Shown here: positions 8,647-17,646 of the stretch, in pieces | How positions within the stretch are numbered: the first letter of the stretch is position 1 | Layout: every line of letters starts with the position of its first letter | Origin: Saccharibacillus soli | GTDB lineage: Bacteria > Bacillota > Bacilli > Paenibacillales > Paenibacillaceae | Direction: 5' to 3' | Length of the DNA stretch: 64,000 nt | Assembly: GCA_002189105.1 (NCBI GenBank) | Contig: NIOB01000006.1 | Coordinates: 620,001 to 684,000, forward strand | Program-made: the position numbers and the translations under genes | The notes under the pieces: model-generated | What the model was told of the DNA's origin: nothing | The model's input: the letters and a program-made list of their open reading frames with translations, nothing else | The model's database searches: none

Positions 8647-9117
8647 TTAACGTCTGCCTCGCAGCCCCAGACGCAGGACGCGGATCAGCAGGAAATAGCC
8701 GACAAACAGGCCAATCAGGACAAAAATAATGATCTTCATCGTGCGAGCGCTTCGTTCACGTTCCTGCTGCGCGGTGTTCAAGGCGGCAACGGTCGCTTGA
8801 AGCTGTTGATTTTGTTCATCCAACCGGGTGTTCTGGTCATTGAGCTGGGTGATTTGGTCTTTGTAAGTCTCCATCTCTTCACGGTAATTCTGAATGTCTG
8901 CTTTCGCATCATTCAGTTCATTTACCGTACTCTTATAGCTCTCCTGCAATTGATTCACTTCCGAAGGCAGGTTGCCGAACATTTCGAGGCCGTTGAAGAA
9001 ATTGTCGATGGGCTCCCAGGCATAAGCCTGGCGTCCAATCGGCAGCAGCAGTGCTCCCAACAGAAGGGCAGCGGGTACACTGCGACGAAGTATGCGCAAA
9101 AATCTATGTGTAGTCAT
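8647..9117 (-). CDS. Membrane-anchored coiled-coil protein
   Basis: 156 residues. Residues about 12-33 form a signal peptide ending in a plausible AYA cleavage site, residues about 50-120 are a heptad-rich coiled coil with many Gln, Asn and Glu, and residues about 127-147 form a membrane helix followed by an Arg-rich tail (RLGLRGRR). Predicted topology is an external coiled coil with a C-terminal anchor. GAGGTGA precedes the ATG. No named family recognised; its operon with AIM24 suggests a cell-envelope partner of that protein. Confidence 0.8.
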   Translation of the reverse strand: MTTHRFLRILRRSVPAALLLGALLLPIGRQAYAWEPIDNFFNGLEMFGNLPSEVNQLQESYKSTVNELNDAKADIQNYREEMETYKDQITQLNDQNTRLDEQNQQLQATVAALNTAQQERERSARTMKIIIFVLIGLFVGYFLLIRVLRLGLRGRR

Positions 9118-9364
9118 GAATCGGTCACCTCATCTAGAAGAGTCGAACGGAAAAGCAGGGGTATGAAGCTCGCAGCCATTTTAAACGCAAGACGTTTGAT
9201 AAGCAAGCAGAACGGGTATACATCATTACACACTATCACGCATCTTTACGTACGTTATTAAGTGTAGCGAAGTTACTGGAAAAACACCAATTTTGCAAAA
9301 AAATCGTCAGGCCTCTCGTCTGCGATTCTTATATTCTCATAATTTTATACTGGAGTGAATAGAC

Positions 9365-9520
9365 ATGTACGCAGCTGATTCTAATTTGACCAAGATTATT
9401 GTAACCGTAAATGGAGAACAGGTGGGCAACGGCCTGCTGTTGGATCGTGTAACTTTCCGCCCGGTAAATCCGGAAGTCACGGCATTAAAAGAAGCAGGGA
9501 AAACGACGGTAAAGTCCTGA
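9365..9520 (+). CDS. Small ORF, 51 residues, unknown
   Basis: Open frame from ATG 9365 to TGA 9518-9520, encoding a small protein that starts MYAADSNLTK and contains a beta-like stretch KIIVTVNGEQVGNG. A weak SD (CTGGAGTG) lies 10 bases upstream and a bidirectional terminator follows at 9591. The amino-acid mix looks protein-like rather than random, with no membrane segment. No family recognised; short bacterial cell-surface or phage-related proteins have this look, but that is a guess. Confidence 0.5.
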   Translation: MYAADSNLTKIIVTVNGEQVGNGLLLDRVTFRPVNPEVTALKEAGKTTVKS

Positions 9521-9590
9521 GCGACTTCCACTGTTTGTTCCATCGATTAGCCAACCGAACGAATCGTTGAAAAAGCGAATAAACAATGTC

Positions 9591-9652
9591 AAAACGCCGC
9601 GTTTTGCCCGCCTCAGGAATCCTGCTGGAGCGAGTGAAAAGCGGCGTTTTTT
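9591..9652. terminator. Bidirectional terminator between the 51-residue ORF and the chemoreceptor gene
   Basis: AAAACGCCGC (9591-9600) is complementary to GCGGCGTTTT (9641-9650); the arms continue imperfectly inward. T-runs occur on both strands, serving the two converging genes. Confidence 0.85.
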
Positions 9653-9680
9653 GTGCGATATGTAATGGAGAACGGCAGGG

Positions 9681-11375
9681 TCAGATCTTAAATCGTTCAA
9701 TCAATGTAAAGAGGTCTTCGGATAAACCGGAAAGCATGGAGGAGGAGGCCTGAATTTCCTGCATGGAGGCGTACTGCTCGCCAGAAGAACCAGCCAAGGT
9801 TTGAGCGCGTTCGTAGGCGCCATCTGCAATCGAGGAACTGAGCTTGATCCGTTCAGAGATCGCGTTGGCATCCGCAGCAAGGCGTTTCACATCTTCCATC
9901 GCAGAACCGGCCTTGCTGCGGGAGGCAGCCCAGGCATCCTGGATCACACCGAAGGATTGGGAAGCGAAAGCAAAGGTTCGTGTTCCCTGAGCAGCAGCGG
10001 AAGATACGGAGATCATCGCGCCGGCAGACGTCTCAATCTGTGCGAGTGTAGACTCAATAATACCGTGAATCCTGCGTACGGCGAAGCCGGAACGCTCCGA
10101 GAGCTTGCGGATATTGTCAGAGACGACGGCAAACCCGCGTCCGTGCTCGCCTGCTCGCGCAGCTTCAATGGCGGCGTTCAGGGCAAGCAGTTGGGTCTCT
10201 TCCGAGATCTCGGTAATCACGCCCAGAACCTGACGGATCTCCTGCGAGTAGGAACGCATATCTTCGATGGCGATCCTCAGCTCGCCCAGCGCACTGTCCG
10301 TGCGATTCATCTGCTGAGAGGCCTGCTCCAGATCGCTGCCCGCCGCGTGGGAATGCTGCTCTGACCTGGCTGCGCTATGCGTCAGTTCTTCCATGCTATG
10401 AAGCAGCTGACTGGCAAAGGCAGAAATCTGCTGAAGCAGTTCGGAGCTTTCTGCCAGTGAGCTGCGCTGCAGGAGCGCTTCGTCTTCAAGTGACAGAGCG
10501 ACATCATGAATACGTTCGCCAGCCTGTCCGGTCTGCGCCGCGCTGGCTGTCAATTGCTCAGAAGCTGAGGCCACTTGATGAGAGCTGTCGCGCACTTCGG
10601 ACAGGATGCTGCGGAAGCTGCCCGCCATCTCGTTAAAATCTGCCCGGAGCATGGATGCTTCGTCCCGTCCGCGAACCAGGAGAGAGTCCTGCGTAAGGTC
10701 ACCTTGTGCCAGCAGACGGGTCTGTTCCGACAGGCTGACGATTGGCTTGATAAGGCGGCGGATGATAAAATATACGGCTGCCAGAGCAAGAGTTAGCAGA
10801 AGGGCGCCAATCAGCAGGGGAATCTCAAAGACGGAGAGAGTCCGTTCCTGAATAATCGAAGAATCGAAATTGATTGCCATCAGAGCGACGACCTTCTGGC
10901 TGCTGCCTTCACCCGACATGATCGGGCCATATCCGGTCTTCAAGCCCACTCCATCATAGGTGTAGACTTTGGAGTAGACGCCGTGCGTCATCGTAGCGGC
11001 CATCTCTCGATCCTTGTCGGTCAAATAAAAGGAATCTCCCGCCTGATAACCGCGATCTCGCATAGGGGTATCGGCGGCGAGAATCTTGCCATCCAATGAC
11101 AAAATAAAAGCTTCCTTGAAGATCGGCTTGTGTTCATGAATCCAATCGATCTTATCTTGAATCGCATTTAACTTGGATGTGTCGCCTGCGGCCAACGCTT
11201 GAATATCCGTAGGATCAACCAGCCCGGTGGTGATGTTGGCACACCCGACCAGCTCGATCCCGACCGCTTCATCAACTTGTCCATAAGCGGCCTGGTAAGC
11301 GAGAACGCCAACAGCCACACCCACGATTAGAAATAAGGTGACGATGGCAGTCGTGATTTTTCCGGCTAACTTCAT
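9681..11375 (-). CDS. Methyl-accepting chemotaxis protein
   Basis: 564 residues. Membrane helix one at about residues 8-29, an extracytoplasmic sensor of about 160 residues resembling a single Cache domain ([16 protein letters not shown], about 88-103), membrane helix two at about 186-206, a HAMP domain ([21 protein letters not shown], about 207-228), then the cytoplasmic signalling coiled coil. The hairpin tip has [20 protein letters not shown], diagnostic for MCPs. It binds CheA/CheW and steers motility towards or away from an unknown ligand. AGGAGG stands 10 bases before the ATG. Single-gene unit bounded by terminators. Confidence 0.95.
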   Translation of the reverse strand: MKLAGKITTAIVTLFLIVGVAVGVLAYQAAYGQVDEAVGIELVGCANITTGLVDPTDIQALAAGDTSKLNAIQDKIDWIHEHKPIFKEAFILSLDGKILAADTPMRDRGYQAGDSFYLTDKDREMAATMTHGVYSKVYTYDGVGLKTGYGPIMSGEGSSQKVVALMAINFDSSIIQERTLSVFEIPLLIGALLLTLALAAVYFIIRRLIKPIVSLSEQTRLLAQGDLTQDSLLVRGRDEASMLRADFNEMAGSFRSILSEVRDSSHQVASASEQLTASAAQTGQAGERIHDVALSLEDEALLQRSSLAESSELLQQISAFASQLLHSMEELTHSAARSEQHSHAAGSDLEQASQQMNRTDSALGELRIAIEDMRSYSQEIRQVLGVITEISEETQLLALNAAIEAARAGEHGRGFAVVSDNIRKLSERSGFAVRRIHGIIESTLAQIETSAGAMISVSSAAAQGTRTFAFASQSFGVIQDAWAASRSKAGSAMEDVKRLAADANAISERIKLSSSIADGAYERAQTLAGSSGEQYASMQEIQASSSMLSGLSEDLFTLIERFKI

Positions 11376-11565
11376 GATGGATTCATCCTCCTAAAGGTCA
11401 CATTAAACAACGTCGCGTCTAGCCGCCGTCGTTCGAGTTGGAGAACGGAAGAACGAATGGCCGGGTGAGTGATCGAGTTGTCATACGTTCATATCCTGCA
11501 AGATATGTGCAAGCAGTGGCTATGACAAACGACACAGTACCGAACTCTATTTCAAATTCAAATCA

Positions 11566-11606
11566 AAAAGACACCCGCCTCTCTCGAAGGAGAAGCGGAT
11601 GTCTTG
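11566..11606 (-). terminator. Terminator of the Ig-like repeat gene
   Basis: On the minus strand, AAGACATCCGC pairs with the downstream GCGGGTGTCTT and is followed by TTTT; the loop carries a second GAGA-type pairing. Confidence 0.8.
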
Positions 11607-11634
11607 GAATAACTCTACTCATATGAAGCTTGGT

Positions 11635-13866
11635 TTATTTCTTGGTCGTCACATTGACGGAGATCGTCACGTTCTTGGAGCCGAACTTACCTCGAATGGT
11701 AGCTTTACCTTCGGCAAGCGCCGTAATCTGGCCGGAAGGCGATACGGCTGCTACGTTTGGCTTGGAGCTGGTCCACAGCGTCTGCGTCGCTACATCCGTA
11801 ACGGTATCCGTGTCATAAGTCGCCAGCACTTTGATCTTGGAGACCGTGCCTGGAGCCAGCTTGAGGCTTTTTTCTTCAACGACCAGCTTGGTGAGCTTAG
11901 GAGCGACAGTTACCTGAACCGAGACCGGGATGTTCTGATAAGAACCGCTCAGAGTGGCGCTGCCGATCGAGACTCCCTTTACCGTAGCCCCAGAGACCGA
12001 AGCTACAGCCGGATTCGAGGATTCCCAGTTCACTTTGGAACCCAGCGATACTTTGGAGCCGTCTGCATAGAAAGCAGTGGATTTGATGGCTTTGCTGCTC
12101 TTCATGTTCAGCTCAACCGAAGTTGGCTCTACGACGATTTTGGTAATCTTCTGTTCAATCTTTACGTTGACGTTGATGGACTTGTTCAGATAAGTGCCCT
12201 TCAAAGTCGCCGATCCTTTGAGCAGTCCCTTGATCGTCGAACCGGAATCGGTTTTCTTGATGACTGCATTGGAGCCGGAGACTGTCCACGTCATCAGCGA
12301 GGAGACGTCTTTTTCCTCTCCGTCTTCCCATACCGCAGTGACGCTAGGCAGAGGAGAATTCTCTCCGATCACCAGGCTTACAGCTTCGTCTGGTCCAATC
12401 AGTACCAGAATCTTTTCGTTGACTGTGACTTTGAAGCTTACAGTCTTGCCGCGTACCGATACATCGCCCGATGGGGTGGTTACCGAAGCCGTATCCGGAA
12501 GGGAAGCGGTAATCGTTACCGTTCCTGCGGACTTGGCGATCACTTTACCATTTTCGACATAAGCAATCTCATCATCACCGGATTTCCATTTCACATCGCT
12601 GCTCAAGTCGAGCTTGGAGTTGTCCAGCTTGATGCCGCTGACTTTCGGCAGCGCTTCGGATTCACCTTTGTACAGTTCGGTTTCATCTTTGGTGGCTTCC
12701 AGCGATTTGAGCGTTGGATAAACCGTGATCTTCACGTCTTTGGCAATTCCGCCGTGTTCCGCTTTGATCGTAGTGCTGCCCAGTGCTTTGGCTGTTACCG
12801 TGCCGTTCGCTACAGTAGCGGCGAGCAGGTTGCTCGACGTCCATTTTGCCTGGCCGGATACATCCAGCGAGGAATTGGCGCGGTCGCGCACTTCAGCGGT
12901 TAATTTGAGCGTCTCGCCCATAAACAATGTAGCTTCCTCGGAAGGGGTCACTACGAGAGCTTCATAAGGAGCACGCACATAGATGTCCACCGTTGCCGCT
13001 ACGCCGAGGTATTTTACACCAACGGTCGCCTTACCCGCACCTACAACAGTGAGCACGCCTTTGTCTACCGTAACAACAGATTCACTCGACGTAGTCCACG
13101 TTGCATCAGCAGTGACTTCATGTTCTCCACTGCCTCCGGATGCTGGAGCGATGGCTTTCAATGTCAGGCTGTCGCCGACAATCAGTTCCAGATCGGAAGC
13201 TTTGCTGCTGCCATTGCGAATCTCCAGCGAGGAGTAAGGCAGTTCAACGGTAACTTTGTATGTTGCAGTGAGACCCTGGTATTTAACGGCTACCGTTGCC
13301 GTTCCTGCGCCAACGAGGGTCATCTGACCCGCCGAGTCTACAGTGACCACAGATGAGCTGGAGCTTGTCCATGTGCCCAACGTAGTCACGTCAGTTACTT
13401 TGTCTTTCTCGTCGCCGCCCGCGACTTTTGCAGTCAATTTCAGTTCGCTTGCTGCGTCTCCAAGCTTATATGTACCGGTCTTCGCCGGCTCGATGGCGAG
13501 CTTGGAATAAGGATAGGAGGCAGATACTTCAACCGTGGCTACGGCTCCTCCATAAGTGGCGGTAATGATGGCATCCCCGCTCGACTTGGCTGTCATCAGG
13601 CCTTTGACCACCTGTACAACGTCTTCGTCGGAAGAGGACCAATCGGCAGAAGCGGTAATGTCCTTCTTGGAAGTTGAACCTTCGATCGTCGCGTACACCT
13701 TGAGCTGTTTGGCAGATTGGCCGATAATAAGTTCTTTCTTCGTTGCGTCGTCGAATGAGATCGAGGTAACGTCTCCCGTGGCAGCAAATACGTTTGCCGG
13801 AAAGGCGATTGCGGCGATCATCAGCAGAACGGCTAGGATGCGCATCGCTCTTTTTTGTCGGATCAT
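11635..13866 (-). CDS. Secreted protein of eight tandem bacterial Ig-like (BIG2) domains
   Basis: 743 residues from the ATG at 13866, which has AAGGAG 6 bases upstream; a longer reading begins at 13905 but lacks an SD. The signal peptide covers about residues 1-28, ending at VFA. The rest is eight repeats of about 80-95 residues, each with the BIG2 pattern of a WTSSN/D-type turn, V-A-x-V strand, and GxATIxA-type closing strand. No enzymatic domain, LPXTG motif or S-layer homology domain is visible, so attachment to the wall is unclear. Likely surface adhesion or matrix function. The repeats differ in sequence, so recent duplication is not evident. Confidence 0.9.
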   Translation of the reverse strand: MIRQKRAMRILAVLLMIAAIAFPANVFAATGDVTSISFDDATKKELIIGQSAKQLKVYATIEGSTSKKDITASADWSSSDEDVVQVVKGLMTAKSSGDAIITATYGGAVATVEVSASYPYSKLAIEPAKTGTYKLGDAASELKLTAKVAGGDEKDKVTDVTTLGTWTSSSSSVVTVDSAGQMTLVGAGTATVAVKYQGLTATYKVTVELPYSSLEIRNGSSKASDLELIVGDSLTLKAIAPASGGSGEHEVTADATWTTSSESVVTVDKGVLTVVGAGKATVGVKYLGVAATVDIYVRAPYEALVVTPSEEATLFMGETLKLTAEVRDRANSSLDVSGQAKWTSSNLLAATVANGTVTAKALGSTTIKAEHGGIAKDVKITVYPTLKSLEATKDETELYKGESEALPKVSGIKLDNSKLDLSSDVKWKSGDDEIAYVENGKVIAKSAGTVTITASLPDTASVTTPSGDVSVRGKTVSFKVTVNEKILVLIGPDEAVSLVIGENSPLPSVTAVWEDGEEKDVSSLMTWTVSGSNAVIKKTDSGSTIKGLLKGSATLKGTYLNKSINVNVKIEQKITKIVVEPTSVELNMKSSKAIKSTAFYADGSKVSLGSKVNWESSNPAVASVSGATVKGVSIGSATLSGSYQNIPVSVQVTVAPKLTKLVVEEKSLKLAPGTVSKIKVLATYDTDTVTDVATQTLWTSSKPNVAAVSPSGQITALAEGKATIRGKFGSKNVTISVNVTTKK

Positions 13867-14017
13867 GATCTTCTCCTTCGATAGATGGGATTGGACGGCA
13901 GGCACATGCCGATCCGTCTTTTATATTATCGGAAAAAAACCCTCAATCGTTATGCTTTTTATATAAAAATATGGAAATGGGAAATACGACCTAATTGCTT
14001 GAGGAACGTACGTTCGA

Positions 14018-14440
14018 TCAACGGACAAAAAAATAAACGCAATCCTGGGGGATTCCGCTGCGCAGCAGAAACCGTTCAAAAGATTCGCCTGGAACAGGCT
14101 CCGTGGCGCTGGTCAGCAGCAGCATGGCGAAGCGATTGGCCTGGCGCTCCAGCCGTCCCGCGCTGAAAAAAGAATGTTCTTCGATAAAGAAACGATTCAC
14201 ACCTTTATGCAGCCGATCATGTCCAAGCTCATGCGCACAAACGAAATTTCTCCATTCTTCGGGCAGCTGTTCGTTAATGACGATAAACCGCCGCCGCAGC
14301 TTGCGATAATAGAGGCCTTTGGTTGACTTGCCCAGGTCCATATAGCGAATGTGAATACCGAGTGCCTCCGCCATGACAAACGGATCGGTTGTGCGGGTCG
14401 TGCGAATGAGACGGGCTACGAGTTTGTCCATCGGGTCCAC
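14018..14440 (-). CDS. ImmA/IrrE-family metallo-endopeptidase
   Basis: 140 residues from a GTG at 14440, chosen because AGGAGG stands 8 bases upstream. Zinc motif HELGH at residues 70-74, with a downstream glutamate in ERQANRFA that fits the third ligand. ImmA proteases cleave their partner ImmR-type repressor to induce mobile elements; here the repressor-like gene is directly upstream, 12 bases away. This is the derepression arm of the phage-derived element that follows. Confidence 0.9.
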   Translation of the reverse strand: MDPMDKLVARLIRTTRTTDPFVMAEALGIHIRYMDLGKSTKGLYYRKLRRRFIVINEQLPEEWRNFVCAHELGHDRLHKGVNRFFIEEHSFFSAGRLERQANRFAMLLLTSATEPVPGESFERFLLRSGIPQDCVYFFVR

Positions 14441-14452
14441 CGTCCGTTCCTC

Positions 14453-14860
14453 CTAGCTTTTGCGTTTGTTCATATATTTAGCTTCCCAGAACAAGCCGGT
14501 TAACACATCCTTGATCCGCTGCTTGTCTTCCTTGTCGAGAGGGATTCCGTCGAACATCAGCTCTCCGTCTTCTTCCAGCATCTTCTTAAAATCGCGTTTG
14601 TCACGTGAAGTCGCCCATTCCGGCGGGGCGGAATCGGGTGACTCATGCAGATAACCCGCCTCGTTCATCATCTCTTCGTAAGGGACACTGAGCGCCTGAG
14701 CGATCTTGGCAATCGTCTGCGGCTTGGGTACGCCCCGGAGGCCATGCTCGATACGCGAGATTTGGGAGGTGCTGACACCAGCAGCCCCGGCCAGACGGTT
14801 AATGCTCCAGCCTTTGCGTTCACGAACCTGTCTCAAATAACTGCCGAACCGGTTTTCCAT
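14453..14860 (-). CDS. XRE-family repressor (ImmR-like)
   Basis: 135 residues. N-terminal helix-turn-helix: LAGAAGVSTSQISRIEHGLR around residues 24-43, with the family-typical continuation PKPQTIAKIAQAL. The C-terminal tail is acidic, fits a partner-recognition region and ends in a basic KRKS. Transcribed away from the ArpU-type gene, with 306 bases of shared control region between them. Predicted to repress the tail element and to be the ImmA substrate, by analogy with ICEBs1; not shown here. Confidence 0.9.
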   Translation of the reverse strand: MENRFGSYLRQVRERKGWSINRLAGAAGVSTSQISRIEHGLRGVPKPQTIAKIAQALSVPYEEMMNEAGYLHESPDSAPPEWATSRDKRDFKKMLEEDGELMFDGIPLDKEDKQRIKDVLTGLFWEAKYMNKRKS

Positions 14861-14970
14861 GTGGCACCCTTCCTCGCTTTCTCAATTTGGCCTGCCGCTC
14901 GGGCAGCATCGTCACTCTTTCTTAAATATACCCAATATCCGCTGCCGGGTAAATGTATTCAGGAAAAATA

Positions 14971-15145
14971 TTGCCAAAAGGTGATTTTCATAAAAGATCC
15001 ATACTTAAAAAAAGAGTGGAAGAAAACGCCAAAATGTCTCTTTACGACTTTGGAAAAAATGTGGTAAGGTTAGTTCATGGATGCGAACAAAATACGAACA
15101 AAAGATTAAAAACCAGGAATCGTTCGCCGTAAATGTTGCCAAAAG
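14971..15145. promoter_or_regulatory. Divergent control region with repeated GCCAAAA and CGAACAAAA sites
   Basis: The 306-base gap between the repressor and ArpU-type gene has TTGCCAAAAG at 14971-14980 and again at 15136-15145, with a third GCCAAAA at 15028-15034; start-to-start distances are 55 and 110 bases. CGAACAAAA occurs twice, at 15084-15092 and 15095-15103, 11 bases apart. These are candidate operators for the repressor or the ArpU-type activator. No promoter with good match could be fixed. Confidence 0.5.
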
Positions 15146-15166
15146 ACAATAAAAGGAGAGATCAAC

Positions 15167-15670
15167 ATGGATCAAGCCTTGAATCTGCCCAAGCTGGACC
15201 GTCGCAAAACGCAAGCAGCCATCGAAGGCGCGATGGAGAAATACCGGATTTATAAGACCATTACGTTTGAGGAGAGAGAGGCTCGTCTAACGTCTTCCTA
15301 CCAGGAGGCGCCTTCGGGTTACACGGGCACGACCAGCGATTCCACCGCTCGAACCGCTATTTATAATGTAGACATGCCGGCTGCGCGTGCAGCCTATTGT
15401 GAGCGCATCGAACGAATCGTAGAACGATTGAACGACCGTGAGCGGCTGCTGGTGCGTGAGCGATACATGAAGCAGGACGATGTCTTCGATTATAAAGTGT
15501 ACAATCATATCTTTGATCCGCCGGTCAGCAAGGACACCTATGTCAAGATCCGGACAGGAGCCTTTTACAAGATCGCCTTGTCGCTGTCCGCCCTTGGGCT
15601 GCTGCCCTTGGAAAATCTGCTGACGAACAGCGGGGAAAATGGAAGGAAAAAGAGCGAACGGCGATCCTGA
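15167..15670 (+). CDS. ArpU-family phage late-gene transcription regulator
   Basis: 167 residues, typical ArpU length. N-terminal helices (LDRRKTQAAIEGAMEKYRIY, about 9-28), a mid-region ending in RERYMKQDDVFDYKVY, and a C-terminal KIRTGAFYKIALSLSALGL block that resembles a sigma-region-4-like HTH. Proteins of this family switch on late (structural) genes in Gram-positive phages. AAGGAG precedes the ATG. It probably activates the tail operon starting at 18086, though an ECF operon and rpmE2 lie between. Confidence 0.85.
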   Translation: MDQALNLPKLDRRKTQAAIEGAMEKYRIYKTITFEEREARLTSSYQEAPSGYTGTTSDSTARTAIYNVDMPAARAAYCERIERIVERLNDRERLLVRERYMKQDDVFDYKVYNHIFDPPVSKDTYVKIRTGAFYKIALSLSALGLLPLENLLTNSGENGRKKSERRS

Positions 15671-15701
15671 TTCTTTTTTCAAAAAAAATTTATCGAAAAA
15701 G

Positions 15702-15728
15702 GGAACGATCTGGTCTTCATCTTGTCTA
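15702..15728 (+). promoter_or_regulatory. Candidate ECF-type promoter
   Basis: GGAAC (15702-15706), 17 bases, then GTCTA (15724-15728), 24 bases before the sigma-factor ATG. The shape fits an autoregulated ECF sigma promoter; similarity is by eye. Confidence 0.4.
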
Positions 15729-15751
15729 AAAGGATAAGAAGAGGTGATCCA

Positions 15752-16288
15752 ATGGACAAAATCAAGGAACGCCCGGCCGCACAAATGGAAGCCGCCGATC
15801 CAGATACGATTGTTCGCACTCATTGGGGCGAAGTCTGGAAATATCTCTTCTTTATGACAAGAAGCCATTCCACCGCAGACGATCTTACACAGGATACATT
15901 CATTCGGGCGCTGCGGGGACTGGACTCGTTCAGACACGAAGCTTCCATGAAGACCTGGCTGCTGCGTATTGCGAGGAACACGTATATCAATCATAAGCGC
16001 TCGGCCTTTGTTCGACGGGTATTGACCTTTGCAGAGGTACAGCCCACGCAGACGCAGACTTCAGCAGAAAATGTCTATCTGGCGGAAGCGGGGGAACGGC
16101 GAATCTGGGAACTGGTCTTTCGACTGCCGGACAAACTGCGCGAGACCCTGCTGCTGGAGGCTCATTACGGCATGACCGCCCGGGAAGGCGCGGAATGGCT
16201 GGGAATCCCCGAAGGTACCTACAAATCCAGGTTATCCCGGGCAAGAAGCCGCATGGAGCGTTGGATGAACGAGGAGGGCAGCACATGA
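15752..16288 (+). CDS. ECF RNA polymerase sigma factor
   Basis: 178 residues from ATG 15752, supported by AGAGGTGAT; the longer TTG reading lacks an SD. Region 2 has WKYLFFMTRSHSTADDLTQDTF (DDLTQDTFIRAL is the hallmark) and MKTWLLRIARNTYINHKR; region 4 has LPDKLRETLLLEAHYGMTAREGAEWLGIPEGTYKSRLSRAR, an HTH that reads the -35 element. It overlaps the following gene by ATGA, as ECF factors do with their anti-sigma partners. Confidence 0.92.
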   Translation: MDKIKERPAAQMEAADPDTIVRTHWGEVWKYLFFMTRSHSTADDLTQDTFIRALRGLDSFRHEASMKTWLLRIARNTYINHKRSAFVRRVLTFAEVQPTQTQTSAENVYLAEAGERRIWELVFRLPDKLRETLLLEAHYGMTAREGAEWLGIPEGTYKSRLSRARSRMERWMNEEGST

Positions 16289-17178
16289 ATCGATTCAAGG
16301 AACCGGGAGAGTCCCGGGAGTCTGCGCGGCCAAATTGGTACGAGGCGCTGGAGCACGAGCCGGGACGCATGAACAAGGAACCGACACTGGCACAGATGCA
16401 GAAGATCAAGGAGGAGAGCACAATGGAAAAAACATATGGAACAACCGTCAATAAAGGGAAAATGGCCAAAGGCAAGCTGGCTATCGCATCGCTTGTAACC
16501 GCAGGTGCTGTATTCGGGGGAGTGTGGGGCGCCCAATCGGCAGGTTGGCTGGATGGAACGCCAAGCGCTTCGCCAACGTCAGTTACCGCTCAGAACTCGG
16601 CTTCTTCGGGACAAAATGGCATGAATAATGGAGGCCAGGCAGCAGGAGTCGACAATGACGAAGAGAAAAGCACTCAGGCATCGGCCGAGATGAAAGCTTC
16701 GATGCAGGCGCAGGAGCGGGTGGAAACATTCAAGCGTGCGGATCTGGAAGTCACGAAACAGCAGCGTGAAGCTTACGTCGCGGCGCTTGATGGCGGAGTG
16801 GAAGAATTGCAGGAATGGGTATGGAACCGCCACGGACAGCTGGCGCCGTATACCGACGAGAAATTCCTGGCAAGCTATACGACCAATCGCGTGGGAGAGC
16901 TGCCTTACCGAATTGCGCAGAAAACCGGTGCCGAGCTGACTGTAGAAAATCTCAAGATGACGACAAGCAGTGTCGATCTGGAGAAAAAACAGGTGCGAGT
17001 GGATTATACGCTGGATCTGGCGTTCTCGAACGGACAGGATGCCCTGCCGCTCAAAGGAGCCATCTGGCTTCAAGAAGGCGCAGAAGGTTGGACAGTGATG
17101 AAGGACGTACCGGAGAAGGCGAGCCTTCAGACTTTGTTCAAGCTGGCCATGAATCAAGCGCCTGCCAATGGAAAATAA
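16285..17178 (+). CDS. Putative membrane anti-sigma factor partner of the ECF sigma
   Basis: 297 residues from ATG 16285, which overlaps the sigma stop (ATGA). A cytoplasmic N-terminal part of about 70 residues precedes one membrane helix (about residues 84-103), then a Ser/Ala/Asn-rich stretch and an extracytoplasmic mixed domain from about residue 150 with a final beta-rich segment. No ZAS zinc motif (HxxxCxxC) is visible, so if it is an anti-sigma factor it is not of the zinc class. Assignment rests on operon position and topology. Confidence 0.7.
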   Translation: MNRFKEPGESRESARPNWYEALEHEPGRMNKEPTLAQMQKIKEESTMEKTYGTTVNKGKMAKGKLAIASLVTAGAVFGGVWGAQSAGWLDGTPSASPTSVTAQNSASSGQNGMNNGGQAAGVDNDEEKSTQASAEMKASMQAQERVETFKRADLEVTKQQREAYVAALDGGVEELQEWVWNRHGQLAPYTDEKFLASYTTNRVGELPYRIAQKTGAELTVENLKMTTSSVDLEKKQVRVDYTLDLAFSNGQDALPLKGAIWLQEGAEGWTVMKDVPEKASLQTLFKLAMNQAPANGK

Positions 17179-17226
17179 GGAATGGAGCTTGGAGTCCAGC
17201 GAAACAGGGAGCGATGACATGAGAAA

Positions 17227-17265
17227 AGCCGCGATTTCCCTCACGGGATCTTCGCGGCTCTTTTT
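17227..17265 (+). terminator. Terminator of the ECF sigma/anti-sigma operon
   Basis: AGCCGCGA (17227-17234) pairs with TCGCGGCT (17252-17259), followed by TTTTTT. Confidence 0.9.
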
Positions 17266-17337
17266 TGTCTGCGCTGGGAGAGAGCATTAGGCGATCGTCC
17301 AAAGCGTTGGCCTCGCGCCCCGTTCCCGAAAACACGC

Positions 17338-17372
17338 AAAAAAAAACAGGCGTCGGAATATTCCGCTGCCTG
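17338..17372 (-). terminator. Terminator of rpmE2
   Basis: On the minus strand CAGGCAGCGGAA pairs with TTCCGACGCCTG (one mismatch) and is followed by nine T. Confidence 0.9.
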
Positions 17373-17403
17373 GTCATAGAAGTTCGCTTGCGCGAACTTG
17401 ATC

Positions 17404-17646
17404 TTACAGGTTGTATTTCTTTTTGAAGCGTTCAACTTGGCCGCCAGCGTCGAGGATCTTCTGCTTGCCAGTGAAGAACGGGTGCGAATCGGAAGTGATT
17501 TCCACTTTGATCAGTGGGTAAGTGTTGCCATCTTCCCATTGAACCGTTTCGTTGGATTTACGAGTCGAGGCGCTCAGGAACTGGTGCCCAGTGCTCGTGT
17601 CCATGAACACAACTGGTTGGTAATCCGGGTGGATTCCTTGTTTCAT
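17404..17646 (-). CDS. rpmE2: Ribosomal protein L31, type B
   Basis: 80 residues with the L31 pattern [16 protein letters not shown] at the start and SHPFFTGKQ near residue 53. It lacks the CxxC zinc-binding cysteines of type A L31, so it is the zinc-independent form. In Bacillus the corresponding gene is controlled by Zur, but no clear Zur palindrome was seen upstream. AAGGAG lies upstream of the ATG. It sits on the opposite strand between the ECF operon and the phage tail operon. Confidence 0.95.
   Translation of the reverse strand: MKQGIHPDYQPVVFMDTSTGHQFLSASTRKSNETVQWEDGNTYPLIKVEITSDSHPFFTGKQKILDAGGQVERFKKKYNL

Noticed and set aside
8047-9261. 404-residue plus-strand open frame
   Set aside because: It lies antisense over the AIM24 and coiled-coil genes, which have clear domains, SDs and stops; its own sequence has no recognisable features.
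11599-12903. 434-residue plus-strand open frame
   Set aside because: Antisense shadow of the Ig-like repeat gene; composition is that of a reversed repeat protein.
11635-13866. Repeats in the Ig-like gene as a possible CRISPR array
   Set aside because: Repeats are about 250 bases long, divergent and in coding frame, with no short identical repeats and spacers. No CRISPR array or cas gene was seen in the window.
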